A DNA stretch of 64,000 bases from Aestuariivita sp. Lineage in GTDB: Bacteria > Pseudomonadota > Alphaproteobacteria > Rhodobacterales > Rhodobacteraceae. Shown piece after piece: positions 1-8,292 of the stretch. The DNA lies in NCBI GenBank assembly GCA_018401465.1, contig JAGYKE010000004.1, forward strand, positions 744,001 to 808,000, in the 5' to 3' direction. Position numbers and translations under genes: made by a program. Position 1 is the stretch's first letter, and each line of letters begins with the position of its first letter. The notes beneath the pieces were generated by a model, which was not told the DNA's origin, did not search any database, and saw only the letters and a list, made by a program, of their open reading frames with translations.

Positions 1-1264
1 CGCGCCCGCCTTCCGTCAACATGGCGGGGATGATCGTGTGCATGGGCCGCTTGCCGCCCGCCATTTCGTTCGGGTGACCTTCCGCCAACGTGAAGCCCGC
101 GCCGCGGTTCTGGAACAGGATGCCGAAGCGGTCGCTGGCGATACCCGATCCGAAGCCGTGATAGATCGAATAGATGAGCGACACCGCCATGCGGTCGCGG
201 TCGACCACGGTGATGTAGATCGTGTCCTTGTGGACCGCTTCCGACACCTGCGCCGGGGCGGCCATGGCCCGCTTCGGATCGATCAGCGCGGCAAGCTTCC
301 GCGCCGTCTCCATCGACAGCATGTGATCGAGCCGGGTCGTGTGGTCAGGGTCGGCGATGAAGCGGTTGCGCGCGTCATAGGCGAGCTTGGCCGCCTCGGC
401 CTCGATATGGGCGCGTTCGGCGCCGAACGGGTCCATCGCGGCGATGTCGAACTGCGCGAGGATGTTCAGCATCAAGATCGCCGTCGCGCCCTGCCCGTTG
501 GGCGGATGCTCCACCAGGTTCGCACCCTTGTAGCCGCCGCTGACCGGCACTGGCGCGTCGCACCGGGTCGCGGCGAAATCTTCCATCGTGTGGACACCGC
601 CCAAGGCGCGCAGGCTTGCCACCATGTCTTCCGCGATCTCACCGGTATAGAAGGCGTCGCGCCCGTCCTTGGCGATGCGGCGCAGCACCTCGGCCTGACC
701 GGGTGCGCGGAACATGTCGCCCACCTTTGCGCCGCGGCCCTGCATCAGGAACAAATCGCGGGCACGGCCCTGCAGGTTGCCCTTGTCGTCGGCCCAGTCG
801 AAGGCGACGCGCGGCGCGACCGGCACGCCTTCGTCGGCATAGCGGATCGCCGGGGCGAGGATGGCGTCAAGCCCGATCTTCCCGACCGTGTCCGACAGGT
901 GGCAGAAGGCGTCGATGGCCCCGGGCACCGTCACCGCATGCGCGCTGTAGGTGGGCACGTTGGTGTGCCCTTCGGCGCGGAGCGCCGCAGCGCTGGCGGC
1001 GGCGGGCGCGCGGCCCGATCCGTTCAGGGCCTTCACCTCGGCGCTGCCGGGCAGGGAATACAGAACGAAGCAGTCGCCGCCGATCCCGGTCATCTGCGGT
1101 TCGCAGATGCCAAGGATCACCGCCCCCGCGATCGCCGCATCCATCGCGTTGCCGCCCCGTTCGAGCGTCTCGACCGCGACCTTCGCGGCCAGCGGGTGCG
1201 ACGTGGCGCACAGGCCGTTCGTGGCCAGCACCTCGGATCGTCCGGGTTTGTGGAAATCGCGCAT
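1..1264 (-). CDS. ggt: gamma-glutamyltransferase family protein, C-terminus cut off by the window edge
   Basis: The gene begins with ATG at 1264 and runs off the left edge, so 421 residues are visible of a family that is usually 530-580 long. The N-terminal part has the typical run of a GGT/N-terminal-nucleophile hydrolase (ERGGNAMDAA near residue 40, then GIGGDCFVLY). Around residue 350 lies KDTIYITVVDRDRMAV, where the Thr after KD aligns with the autoprocessing nucleophile that starts the small subunit. No signal peptide is apparent, so a cytoplasmic enzyme is likely. Known family reactions are glutathione or gamma-glutamyl hydrolysis and related amide hydrolysis; the true substrate cannot be read from sequence. 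It is transcribed away from the sigma-regulator pair upstream. Confidence 0.88.
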   Translation of the reverse strand, partial: MRDFHKPGRSEVLATNGLCATSHPLAAKVAVETLERGGNAMDAAIAGAVILGICEPQMTGIGGDCFVLYSLPGSAEVKALNGSGRAPAAASAAALRAEGHTNVPTYSAHAVTVPGAIDAFCHLSDTVGKIGLDAILAPAIRYADEGVPVAPRVAFDWADDKGNLQGRARDLFLMQGRGAKVGDMFRAPGQAEVLRRIAKDGRDAFYTGEIAEDMVASLRALGGVHTMEDFAATRCDAPVPVSGGYKGANLVEHPPNGQGATAILMLNILAQFDIAAMDPFGAERAHIEAEAAKLAYDARNRFIADPDHTTRLDHMLSMETARKLAALIDPKRAMAAPAQVSEAVHKDTIYITVVDRDRMAVSLIYSIYHGFGSGIASDRFGILFQNRGAGFTLAEGHPNEMAGGKRPMHTIIPAMLTEGGR

Positions 1265-1598
1265 GATGCCTGCCCTCCCTGGCTGCGTGACGGCACGACA
1301 TAAACCGGTGCAGGGGTCTCTGCCAGTGGTCACATCGCATTTCAGGGGGAAGGTCCTCGGCGCCGCGTACTGGGTGGGGGCTGTTAACACGCGACGCCGA
1401 GGGAAGCTATTTGCAGCTACGGGATGATGTATGCCCCCCGACGTGGCCGGAAGTGGGGAGTCATCTGGGCAGTTTTGTGGCGTTTGGTCCGCGCCCGGGC
1501 ATCAGAGCGTTCTTGGCCGGCGCGCCGACGCAAGCGCACCCTGCCTGTCCACGCCGGAACGCCATGGCGCGGCCCGACCGGGCCGCCGGACCTTCCCG
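1265..1598. other. 334-base gap upstream of ggt
   Basis: This stretch separates the ggt start from the 3' end of the anti-sigma gene, which lies on the same strand. It has no credible coding frame; the short open frames have biased composition and no recognisable motif. It must hold the ggt promoter and leader, but I cannot place a -35/-10 pair. Its one clear structure is a long inverted repeat, listed separately. Confidence 0.5.
1355..1402. repeat. 14-bp inverted repeat with a 20-base loop in the ggt leader
   Basis: The arms CCTCGGCGCCGCGT (1355-1368) and ACGCGACGCCGAGG (1389-1402) pair at 13 of 14 positions. The 20-base loop contains GTTAAC. The structure lies about 90 bases upstream of the ggt start. 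There is no T-tract on either side, so it is not an ordinary intrinsic terminator. It could be a leader RNA element or a protein site; I do not recognise the family. Confidence 0.55.
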
Positions 1599-2060
1599 TC
1601 AAGGCGCGAATCGCAGGGTCAGCCGGTTCAGCCCGTTCTGTCTGCGATACTCGAGCCCGCTGGTCAGGCTGCGGATCAGGAACCAGCCGAAGCCGCCTTC
1701 GGGCAGGGCATCGACCGGCAGGGACAGGTCCACCGCTTGCCCCGCGGGCAGGCCGCCACCGGGAAAGGGGCGGCCCGGGTCGCAGATCTCGACCCACAGC
1801 TCCTGGCCCGACAGACCGCCGCGCAGCGTGACGCGGGCGCCGGCCAGCCCGGCACAGGCATGTTCGGCGACGTTGTTCAGCACCTCGCCCAAGGCGATGG
1901 CCACGTCGCCGCGCAGGTCCGGGCCGACGCACATGTCGCCCAGACGGCTGTCCACATGTGCCAGCGCGTCGGCCACCGCCCCCAGCGTTGCGGGAAAGCT
2001 GAGGCAGAACCCAACCCGCCCGGTGCCACGCCCCGCTCTGCAAACGAGACTGCCCAACAT
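1599..2060 (-). CDS. RsbW/SpoIIAB-like anti-sigma factor kinase (HATPase_c_2)
   Basis: This 153-residue protein has the GHKL ATP-binding fold of anti-sigma regulatory kinases. The N-box ALGEVLNNVAEHA is at about residues 57-69, the G1 box EICDPGRPF at 91-99 and the G2 box GGFGWFLIRSL at 122-132. The family binds a sigma factor or partner and phosphorylates a STAS antagonist. Its ATG overlaps the stop of the upstream STAS gene by one base (TGATG), so the two are translationally coupled and form a partner-switching pair. No sigma factor or PP2C phosphatase is nearby, so the regulated target is unknown. Confidence 0.85.
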   Translation of the reverse strand: MLGSLVCRAGRGTGRVGFCLSFPATLGAVADALAHVDSRLGDMCVGPDLRGDVAIALGEVLNNVAEHACAGLAGARVTLRGGLSGQELWVEICDPGRPFPGGGLPAGQAVDLSLPVDALPEGGFGWFLIRSLTSGLEYRRQNGLNRLTLRFAP

Positions 2061-2398
2061 CAGCCGTCGGTCGCCGACAGCGCCGCCTCAACATTCGGAT
2101 AGATGCGGAACACGGTGTCGAGCCGGGTCAGGCGGAACACTTTTTCCACCGTCCCGCCCAGCCCGCAGAGGTCAAGCCGCCGTCCGGGTTCCAGCGCCTT
2201 CATCGCCGCGACGACGGCGCCGAGCCCGCTTGAATCGATGAAGCTGACCCCTGACAGGTCGAGCACGACACGGTCCGGCCCCCCCGCCATGGCCTGCCGC
2301 ATCGCGTCCTTGAACCGGATGGCGAGTGCCGCGTCGATTCGCGTTTCGGTCACGGTGATCAGACGGACACCGTCTGCATCGCGGCTTGCAAGGGTCAT
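2060..2398 (-). CDS. STAS-domain anti-sigma factor antagonist
   Basis: This 112-residue single-domain protein has the STAS signature VVLDLSGVSFIDSSGLGA at about residues 44-61. One of the two Ser in DSSGLG (56/57) is the expected phosphorylation site. In the known partner-switch mechanism the unphosphorylated antagonist binds the RsbW-like kinase and releases its sigma factor. It is the first gene of a two-gene operon with the kinase. The 87-base gap to the divergent thiolase gene must hold promoters for both directions. Confidence 0.88.
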   Translation of the reverse strand: MTLASRDADGVRLITVTETRIDAALAIRFKDAMRQAMAGGPDRVVLDLSGVSFIDSSGLGAVVAAMKALEPGRRLDLCGLGGTVEKVFRLTRLDTVFRIYPNVEAALSATDG

Positions 2399-2485
2399 GG
2401 AACGGTCCTACGTCTGACAGCACATGCGCAAGATAGCGGCCAAGTCTTACCATTCGGTTTGCCCGGCCGGGTCGGAGGACAGGAC

Positions 2486-3658
2486 ATGAACGACGTTGTG
2501 ATCGCCGGTGCCGCGCGCACCGCCATGGGCGGGTTTCAGGGGGTGTTCCGCGACATGACGGCCGCCGATCTGGGCGGTGCCGCGATCCGTGCGGCGCTGG
2601 CCGATGCCGGGGCGGCGACGGTGGACGAGGTGCTGATGGGCTGCGTGCTGCCCGCGGGGCAGGGGCAGGCACCCGCGCGGCAGGCCGGGTTCGCCGCGGG
2701 CTTGGGCGAAGAGGTGCCCGCCACCACGCTCAACAAGATGTGCGGCTCGGGGATGAAGGCGGCGATGATCGCCTTCGACCAGATCGCGCTGGGCCATGCG
2801 GGCACGATGATCGCGGGCGGCATGGAATCGATGACGAACGCGCCCTACCTTCTGCCCAAGATGCGCGGGGGCGCGCGGATCGGGCATGCCTCGGTGATCG
2901 ACCACATGTTCCTCGACGGGCTGGAAGACGCCTATGACAAGGGCCGCCTCATGGGCACCTTCGCCGAGGATTGCGCGGAAGCCTTCCAGTTCACCCGCGC
3001 GGCGCAGGACGAGTACGCGTTGCAGTCGCTGTCGAACGCGCTGGCGGCGCAGGCGTCGGGTGCCTTCGACGGTGAGATCGCAGCGGTGACCATGACATCC
3101 CGTCAGGGTGAAACGCAGGTTGCCGCCGACGAACAGCCCGCCACGGCGCGACCCGAGAAGATCCCCCAGCTCAAACCCGCCTTCCGCAAGGACGGCACGG
3201 TGACGGCGGCGAATTCCTCGTCCATCTCGGACGGGGCGGCGGCGCTCGTCCTTGCCAGCCGCGCGGCGGCCGAGGCGCAGGGCCTGCGCATCCGCGCGCG
3301 CATCCTCGGCCATGCCAGCCATGCGCAGGCGCCTGGCCTTTTCACGACCGCGCCCGTTCCGGCGGCGCGCAAGCTGCTCGACCGGCTGGGCTGGAAGACC
3401 ACCGATGTCGATCTGTGGGAGGTGAACGAAGCCTTCGCCGTCGTGCCCATGGCCTTCATGCGCGAAATGGGTCTGCCGCGCGACGTGGTGAACGTGAACG
3501 GCGGGGCCTGCGCGCTGGGCCATCCCATCGGCGCCTCGGGCGCGCGGATCATGGTGACGCTTCTGAACGCGCTGGAAAGGCGGGGCGCGAGGCGTGGCAT
3601 CGCCGCCATCTGCATCGGCGGCGGCGAAGGCACCGCCATCGCGATCGAGCGCGTCTGA
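2486..3658 (+). CDS. acetyl-CoA acetyltransferase (thiolase)
   Basis: This 390-residue protein has all the catalytic marks of a type II (biosynthetic-type) thiolase. The acyl-accepting Cys86 lies in NKMCGSGMKA, His346 in ALGHPIGASG and Cys376 in CIGGGEGTA. The ATG at 2486 is chosen because it follows GGAGGAC at a good distance and matches the usual thiolase N-terminus MxxVVIxGAxRT; the open frame extends nine codons further upstream. It condenses two acetyl-CoA to acetoacetyl-CoA or cleaves it. No polyhydroxybutyrate reductase is adjacent, so a phaA role is not assumed; degradation of short acyl-CoA is equally possible. Confidence 0.93.
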   Translation: MNDVVIAGAARTAMGGFQGVFRDMTAADLGGAAIRAALADAGAATVDEVLMGCVLPAGQGQAPARQAGFAAGLGEEVPATTLNKMCGSGMKAAMIAFDQIALGHAGTMIAGGMESMTNAPYLLPKMRGGARIGHASVIDHMFLDGLEDAYDKGRLMGTFAEDCAEAFQFTRAAQDEYALQSLSNALAAQASGAFDGEIAAVTMTSRQGETQVAADEQPATARPEKIPQLKPAFRKDGTVTAANSSSISDGAAALVLASRAAAEAQGLRIRARILGHASHAQAPGLFTTAPVPAARKLLDRLGWKTTDVDLWEVNEAFAVVPMAFMREMGLPRDVVNVNGGACALGHPIGASGARIMVTLLNALERRGARRGIAAICIGGGEGTAIAIERV

Positions 3659-3680
3659 CTTCCTCTCGTTCCGAATACGC
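3659..3680 (+). repeat. short copy (A) of a dispersed CTTCnTCTCG..AATA element
   Basis: The stretch directly after the thiolase stop reads like three other intergenic stretches in this window (8215, 13263, 47597). All begin CTTC-CT/TT-CTCG-like and continue to AATA. This copy is short and lacks the G-rich hairpin seen at 8215 and 47597. Similar sequences seem common between genes in this bacterial group, but I am going on memory for that. Confidence 0.45.
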
Positions 3681-3700
3681 AAACTCCGCAGGTGACAGCC

Positions 3701-4156
3701 ATGACCGACTACAGGGGTCTTGCCCAAACCATCGCCGCCCTGACCGAGGGCGAAACCGATACCGTCGCCCTGATGGCGACTGTCGCCTGCGAAGTGCATC
3801 ACGCCGACGACCGCTTCGACTGGACCGGCTTCTACCGGGTGGTCGCGCCGGGGCTGCTGAAGATCGGTCCCTATCAGGGCGGTCATGGCTGCCTCATCAT
3901 CCCGTTCGACCGCGGGGTCTGCGGGGCCGCGGCGCGCACCGGTCAGGTGCAGCTGGTGCCCGATGTCGATGCCTTTCCCGGTCATATCGCCTGCGCCGCC
4001 TCGACCCGGTCGGAATTGGTGATCCCGGTGCGCAACGGCACGGGCGATCTTCTGGGCGTCTTCGATATCGACAGCGACCTGCCCGACGCCTTCACCGAAG
4101 ACGACGCCCGCGAACTGGGCGCGATCCTCGACCGCGTTTTCGCAGGCGCGGCCTGA
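3701..4156 (+). CDS. msrC: free methionine-(R)-sulfoxide reductase (GAF-domain fRMsr)
   Basis: This 151-residue GAF protein carries the fRMsr signature, not that of a signalling GAF domain: GPYQGGHGC, RGVCGAA and FPGHIACAAS. Cys64, Cys74 and Cys98 keep the 10 and 24 residue spacing of Cys84/94/118 in the E. coli enzyme. It reduces free methionine-R-sulfoxide using thioredoxin in the cytoplasm. The ATG at 3701 is preferred over a GTG three codons earlier because it gives the normal N-terminus. It stands alone between the thiolase and the regulator operator at 4184, perhaps cotranscribed with the thiolase 42 bases upstream. Confidence 0.88.
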   Translation: MTDYRGLAQTIAALTEGETDTVALMATVACEVHHADDRFDWTGFYRVVAPGLLKIGPYQGGHGCLIIPFDRGVCGAAARTGQVQLVPDVDAFPGHIACAASTRSELVIPVRNGTGDLLGVFDIDSDLPDAFTEDDARELGAILDRVFAGAA

Positions 4157-4183
4157 GCGACAAGGCCGGATCCCGATTCGAGA

Positions 4184-4249
4184 CGTGAAATTTCGCTTTG
4201 AAATTTCATGTCCCTCGGGCATCGTGAAATTCGAAACCAGTTTTTCACG
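4184..4249 (+). promoter_or_regulatory. double palindromic operator upstream of the XRE-cupin gene
   Basis: Two perfect inverted repeats sit side by side. The first is TGAAATTTC-N5-GAAATTTCA at 4186-4208. The second is CGTGAAA-N13-TTTCACG at 4223-4249. They share the half-site (CG)TGAAATT and are AT-rich in a GC-rich setting. The second ends five bases before the regulator ATG at 4255, so bound protein would block the start region. The natural reading is an autoregulatory site for the XRE-cupin repressor that also controls the genes behind it. Confidence 0.72.
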
Positions 4250-4254
4250 AATCG

Positions 4255-4827
4255 ATGACCGACCTGACGCCCGTCACTTCAACCTCCCTCGGGGCCGACC
4301 TGCGTGCGTTGCGCAAGGCGCGCGGGCTGACGCTGAGCGATCTGGCCGACAGCCTTGGCCGGTCGGTCGGCTGGCTCAGCCAGGTGGAGCGCGACCTGTC
4401 CAGACCTTCGGTCGACGATCTGCGCCAGATCGCGGCGTCGCTGGGCGTGCCGCTCTCGCTCTTTTTCGGGCAGGCCCCCGCACCCGTGGACGAGGCCGGT
4501 TTCATCGTCCGGCGCGGCGCGCGGCGGCCCATCGGCTCGGGCGAGGCCGGGCTGACCGAAGAATTGCTGTCCCCTGATCTGACCGACGCCTTCGAAGTGG
4601 TGCATTCCACGTTCGAGCCCCGCAGCGCGCTGTCCGCGCCGACGGTGCGGCCGACGCAGGAGGTCGCCTATATCCTGTCCGGTCGGCTTGACCTCGATAT
4701 CGGCGGGCGGCGCTTCACAGTGAACCCCGGCGACAGTTTCCGCATCCGGGGCGAGGCCTTCCGCTGGGCCAATCCCTATGACACACCCGCCGTGGCGATC
4801 TGGGTGATCGCCCCGCCGGTCTACTGA
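4255..4827 (+). CDS. XRE-family transcriptional regulator with C-terminal cupin domain
   Basis: This 190-residue protein has an HTH_3 domain at about residues 12-68 (LRALRKARGLTLSDLADSLG, then VGWLSQVERDLSRPSVDDL) and a cupin_2 domain at about 115-188 (EVAYILSGRLDLDIGGRRF, then NPGDSFRI). This architecture is common in repressors that sense small amines or amino acids. It lies 25 bases upstream of the first flavin demethylase on the same strand and behind a double palindromic operator. It is therefore probably the operon's own regulator, responding to a methylated amine; the ligand is not shown by sequence. Confidence 0.9.
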   Translation: MTDLTPVTSTSLGADLRALRKARGLTLSDLADSLGRSVGWLSQVERDLSRPSVDDLRQIAASLGVPLSLFFGQAPAPVDEAGFIVRRGARRPIGSGEAGLTEELLSPDLTDAFEVVHSTFEPRSALSAPTVRPTQEVAYILSGRLDLDIGGRRFTVNPGDSFRIRGEAFRWANPYDTPAVAIWVIAPPVY

Positions 4828-4852
4828 CACCTGAACGCGAAGGACCCATGGC

Positions 4853-7300
4853 ATGAGCGATTTCCCCACCCAGGCCCGCGTGGTCATCATCGGCGGCGGC
4901 GCCGTCGGCGCCTCGTCGCTCTATCATCTGGCGAAGGCCGGGTGGACCGATTGCGTGCTGCTGGAAAAGAACGAACTGACCGCCGGTTCCACATGGCACG
5001 CGGCGGGCAATGTGCCGACCTTCTCGACCTCGTGGTCGATCATGAACATGCAGCGCTATTCGACGGAACTCTACCGGGGCCTCGGCGCGGCGGTGGATTA
5101 TCCGATGAACTATCATGTCACGGGGTCCATCCGGCTGGCGCACAGCAAGGAACGGATGCAGGAATTCCAGCGCGCCAAGGGCATGGGCCGGTATCAGGGG
5201 ATGGATATCGACATCCTCGGGATCGACGAGATCAAGGGCCGCTATCCCTTCGTCGAGACGCATGACCTGAAGGGCGCACTTTACGATCCGAACGACGGCG
5301 ACATCGACCCGGCGCAGCTGACGCAGGCGCTGGCCAAGGGCGCGCGCGACATGGGCGCGAAGATCCTGCGCTTCACCCCCGCGACCGGCATCAGCCGCGA
5401 TGGCGACGACTGGATCGTGCATACCGAAAAGGGCGATATCCGCTGCGAAATCGTGGTGAACGCCGCCGGCTACTATGCCCAGAAGGTGGGCGAATGGTTC
5501 AAACCCTTCGGCGGGCGCACCGTACCCATGATGGTGATGAGCCATCAATACATGCTGACCGAGGAAATCCCCGAACTCGACGCCTGGACCCGCGAACAGG
5601 GCCACAAGCTGCCGCTTCTGCGCGACGTCGATTCCTCCTACTACCTGCGGCAGGAAAAGCACGGCTTCAACCTTGGCCCCTATGAACGCAACTGCCGCGC
5701 CCACTGGGCCGATCCGTCCGACCCGATGCCCGAGGATTTCAGCTTCCAGCTTTATCCCGACGATCTCGAACGGCTCGAATGGTATATCGAGGACGCGATG
5801 GCGCGCGTGCCGATCCTGGGCACCGCGGGGGTGAGCAAGGTGATCAACGGCCCGATCCCCTATGCACCCGACGGCCTGCCGCTGATCGGGCCCATGCCCG
5901 GTGTGCCCAACGCGTTCGAGGCCTGCGTCTTCACCTTCGGCATCGCGCAGGCGGGTGGCGCGGGCAAGGTGCTGGCGGAATGGGTGACCGAGGGCCAGAC
6001 CGAATGGGACATGTGGTCCTGCGACCCGCGCCGCTATACCGACTACACCGATCACGATTACTGCGTGGCAAAGGGGGTCGAGGTCTATGGCCACGAATAC
6101 GCCATGCACTTCCCCTGGCACCGCTGGCCTGCCGCACCTGACCGCAAGACCTCGCCCGTCCATGACAAGGTGAAAAGCTTGGGCGGCCAGATGGGCGCCT
6201 ATAACGGCTGGGAACGCGCCAACTGGTTCGCAGGGCCGGGCGACGACACGTCCGAGGAAGCCACCCAGACCTGGAACCGCACTGGCCCGTGGGAGGCGCG
6301 CATCCGCGAAGAGGCGCTCGCCGTGCGCGACCACGTCGGCGTGCTCGACCTGCCGGGCTTTTCGCGTTTCGACCTGTCGGGCGCCGGTGCCGCAGACTGG
6401 CTGCGCGGTCGCATCACCGGCGGGTTGCCCAAGGCGGGGCGCATGAACCTCGCCTATTTCGCCGATACCCGCGGCCGCATCCTCACCGAGATGAGCGTGC
6501 TGCGCCATGGCGAGGATGACTTCACCCTGATCACCGCCGCCGTGGCCCAGTGGCACGACCGCGACATCCTGCAGCCCGCGGCAGAGGCGGGGCTGACGCT
6601 GACCGACCGCACCGGCGAACTGGACACGCTGATCGTCACAGGACCCAAGGCGCGCGATCTCTTCCAGACGATCGGCGCGCAGGCCGACCTGTCGCTGCCC
6701 TGGCTGTCGATCCAGGAAGCGATTGTCGCGGGCCGCCCCTGCCTTCTGGCGCGCGTCAGCTTCGCCGGGGAACTCGGCTGGGAAATCCACGCCCTGAACG
6801 CCGACACGCCCGCGATCTACGACGCGGTGCTGGCGGCGGGTGCCAAACCCTTTGGCATGTGGGCGCTGAACAGCTTGCGCGTCGAAAAAGGATACCGCGC
6901 GTGGAAGGGCGACCTGTCCACCGATTACAGCCTGCTCGAAGGCGGGCTCGACCGGTTCGTGAAGCTCGACAAGCCGCAGGATTTCCCCGGCAAGGCGGCG
7001 CTTCTGTCCGAAAAACAGCGCGGCGTGAAGAAGCGTTTCGTCACGCTGACCGTGGACGCGGGCGAGGCGGACGCGCCCTACATGTCGACGCTCTGGCATG
7101 ACGGCCAGATCGTGGGCGAAACGACCAGTGGCGCCTGGGGCTACCGCGTGGGCGCGTCGGTCGCGCTGGGCATGCTGCGCGCCGATCTGGCCGAACCGGG
7201 CACGAAGATCGAGGTCGAAATCTACGGCGAACGCCGACAGGCCATTGTCCAGCCCGACCAACCCCTCTGGGACCCTGAAAACGAAAGACTGCGCGCATGA
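4853..7300 (+). CDS. FAD-dependent dimethylglycine/sarcosine dehydrogenase-like protein (paralog 1)
   Basis: This 815-residue protein has the DMGDH/SARDH architecture: an N-terminal DAO flavoprotein domain (VVIIGGGAVGASSLYHLAKAG, residues 10-30), a central FAO_M region near 380-430, and C-terminal GcvT and GcvT_C domains (about 440-800) that bind tetrahydrofolate. His49 in STWHAAG is the position that binds FAD covalently in the mitochondrial enzymes. The family oxidises N-methyl groups of dimethylglycine, sarcosine or related amines and passes the one-carbon unit to folate. The ATG at 4853 is used because an ATG five bases earlier meets a stop. It overlaps the next gene by four bases. The exact substrate is uncertain. 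Confidence 0.86.
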   Translation: MSDFPTQARVVIIGGGAVGASSLYHLAKAGWTDCVLLEKNELTAGSTWHAAGNVPTFSTSWSIMNMQRYSTELYRGLGAAVDYPMNYHVTGSIRLAHSKERMQEFQRAKGMGRYQGMDIDILGIDEIKGRYPFVETHDLKGALYDPNDGDIDPAQLTQALAKGARDMGAKILRFTPATGISRDGDDWIVHTEKGDIRCEIVVNAAGYYAQKVGEWFKPFGGRTVPMMVMSHQYMLTEEIPELDAWTREQGHKLPLLRDVDSSYYLRQEKHGFNLGPYERNCRAHWADPSDPMPEDFSFQLYPDDLERLEWYIEDAMARVPILGTAGVSKVINGPIPYAPDGLPLIGPMPGVPNAFEACVFTFGIAQAGGAGKVLAEWVTEGQTEWDMWSCDPRRYTDYTDHDYCVAKGVEVYGHEYAMHFPWHRWPAAPDRKTSPVHDKVKSLGGQMGAYNGWERANWFAGPGDDTSEEATQTWNRTGPWEARIREEALAVRDHVGVLDLPGFSRFDLSGAGAADWLRGRITGGLPKAGRMNLAYFADTRGRILTEMSVLRHGEDDFTLITAAVAQWHDRDILQPAAEAGLTLTDRTGELDTLIVTGPKARDLFQTIGAQADLSLPWLSIQEAIVAGRPCLLARVSFAGELGWEIHALNADTPAIYDAVLAAGAKPFGMWALNSLRVEKGYRAWKGDLSTDYSLLEGGLDRFVKLDKPQDFPGKAALLSEKQRGVKKRFVTLTVDAGEADAPYMSTLWHDGQIVGETTSGAWGYRVGASVALGMLRADLAEPGTKIEVEIYGERRQAIVQPDQPLWDPENERLRA

Positions 7301-8208
7301 GTGCCATTACCCTTCTCGACGGTTCCATCGGCCAGGAACTTGTCCACCGTCACGGCGCGCAGGCGACGCCGCTCTGGTCCACGTCGGTGATGATCGACCG
7401 GCCCGCCCTCGTCGGCGATCTGCACGGGGATTATTTCGCCGTGGGTGCCACCGTCGCCACGACGAACACCTACGCGGTGCTGACCGACCGGCTGGCCAAA
7501 TCGGGGCTGGAAGGGCAGATCGACCGCCTGCTCGACTCGGCGCTGGCCGAGGCGACGCGCGCGCGCACGGCGCATGGCGGGGGGCGCATCGCAGGCTCGC
7601 TCGGCCCCATCGGCGCGTCGTACCGCCCCGATATCAAGGTAACGGCGGATCAGGCGGCGGCGATCTACGGGGCGAACGTGCAGCGGCTCGACCCCGGCGT
7701 CGATCTCTGGCTGATCGAGACGATGTCCTCGGTCAACCACGCCGAAACCGCGCTGGAAGCCGTGAAGCGGTTCACCGCCAAACCCGTCTGGCTGGCCGTG
7801 TCGGTCGATGATGACGACGGATCGCGCCTGCGCTCGGGCGAGGCCACGGCCGAGATCGCCGCGATGATCGCGGCCCTGCCCGAAGGCCAAAGACCGCAGG
7901 CGATCCTCGTCAACTGTTCGCGCCCCGAAGCGATCGCAGCGGGGATCGACGCGCTGAAGGACACCGGCCTTCCCTTCGGTGCCTATGCCAATGGCTTCAC
8001 CCGGATCACGCCGGAATTCCTCAAGGAAAACCCCACCGTCGATGCGCTCAGCGCGCGCCGCGATCTCGATCCCGACGCTTACGCCGATTTCGCCATGGGC
8101 TGGGTCGCACAAGGCGCCACCATCGTCGGCGGCTGCTGCGAGGTCGGCCCTGCCCATATCGCCGAACTCGCCCGCCGCCTGAAGGACGCCGGTCATGACA
8201 TCGCCTGA
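7297..8208 (+). CDS. homocysteine S-methyltransferase family protein (betaine-homocysteine methyltransferase candidate)
   Basis: This 303-residue protein has the zinc-dependent homocysteine methyltransferase fold. The metal ligands are seen as Cys207 in ILVNCSRPEA and Cys280-Cys281 in VGGCCEVGP. The family moves a methyl group from betaine, S-methylmethionine or another sulfonium donor to homocysteine to make methionine. It overlaps the upstream flavin demethylase (ATGA) and precedes a second one, so glycine betaine as methyl donor with dimethylglycine as product fits the context best. S-methylmethionine or DMSP cannot be excluded from sequence. Confidence 0.85.
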   Translation: MSAITLLDGSIGQELVHRHGAQATPLWSTSVMIDRPALVGDLHGDYFAVGATVATTNTYAVLTDRLAKSGLEGQIDRLLDSALAEATRARTAHGGGRIAGSLGPIGASYRPDIKVTADQAAAIYGANVQRLDPGVDLWLIETMSSVNHAETALEAVKRFTAKPVWLAVSVDDDDGSRLRSGEATAEIAAMIAALPEGQRPQAILVNCSRPEAIAAGIDALKDTGLPFGAYANGFTRITPEFLKENPTVDALSARRDLDPDAYADFAMGWVAQGATIVGGCCEVGPAHIAELARRLKDAGHDIA

Positions 8209-8214
8209 CCCTGT

Positions 8215-8262
8215 CTTCCTCTCGCTTCAAATATCCCGGGGGTCTGGGGGCAGAGCCCCCAG
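8215..8262 (+). repeat. full copy (B) of the dispersed intergenic element with hairpin
   Basis: It starts seven bases after the methyltransferase stop with the CTTCCTCTCG..AAATATCCCGGGGG core. It ends in the hairpin CTGGGGGC-AGA-GCCCCCAG (8244-8262). The same core and the GGGGGC-AGA-GCCCCC stem recur at 47597-47658. The tract after the stem is weak (CCTTTCCC), so it may act as a modest terminator or an mRNA stabiliser within the operon. Confidence 0.6.
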
Positions 8263-8292
8263 CCTTTCCCGTAGTCACAGAAAGGCCGCATC

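Noticed and set aside
1424-1831. A small plus-strand frame in the ggt leader gap
   Set aside because: It continues into the anti-sigma gene on the other strand, is Arg- and Pro-rich and has no recognisable domain.
4715-7261. An 848-codon minus-strand open frame opposite the first flavin demethylase
   Set aside because: It is antisense to a well-supported gene and has the biased composition of a mirror frame.
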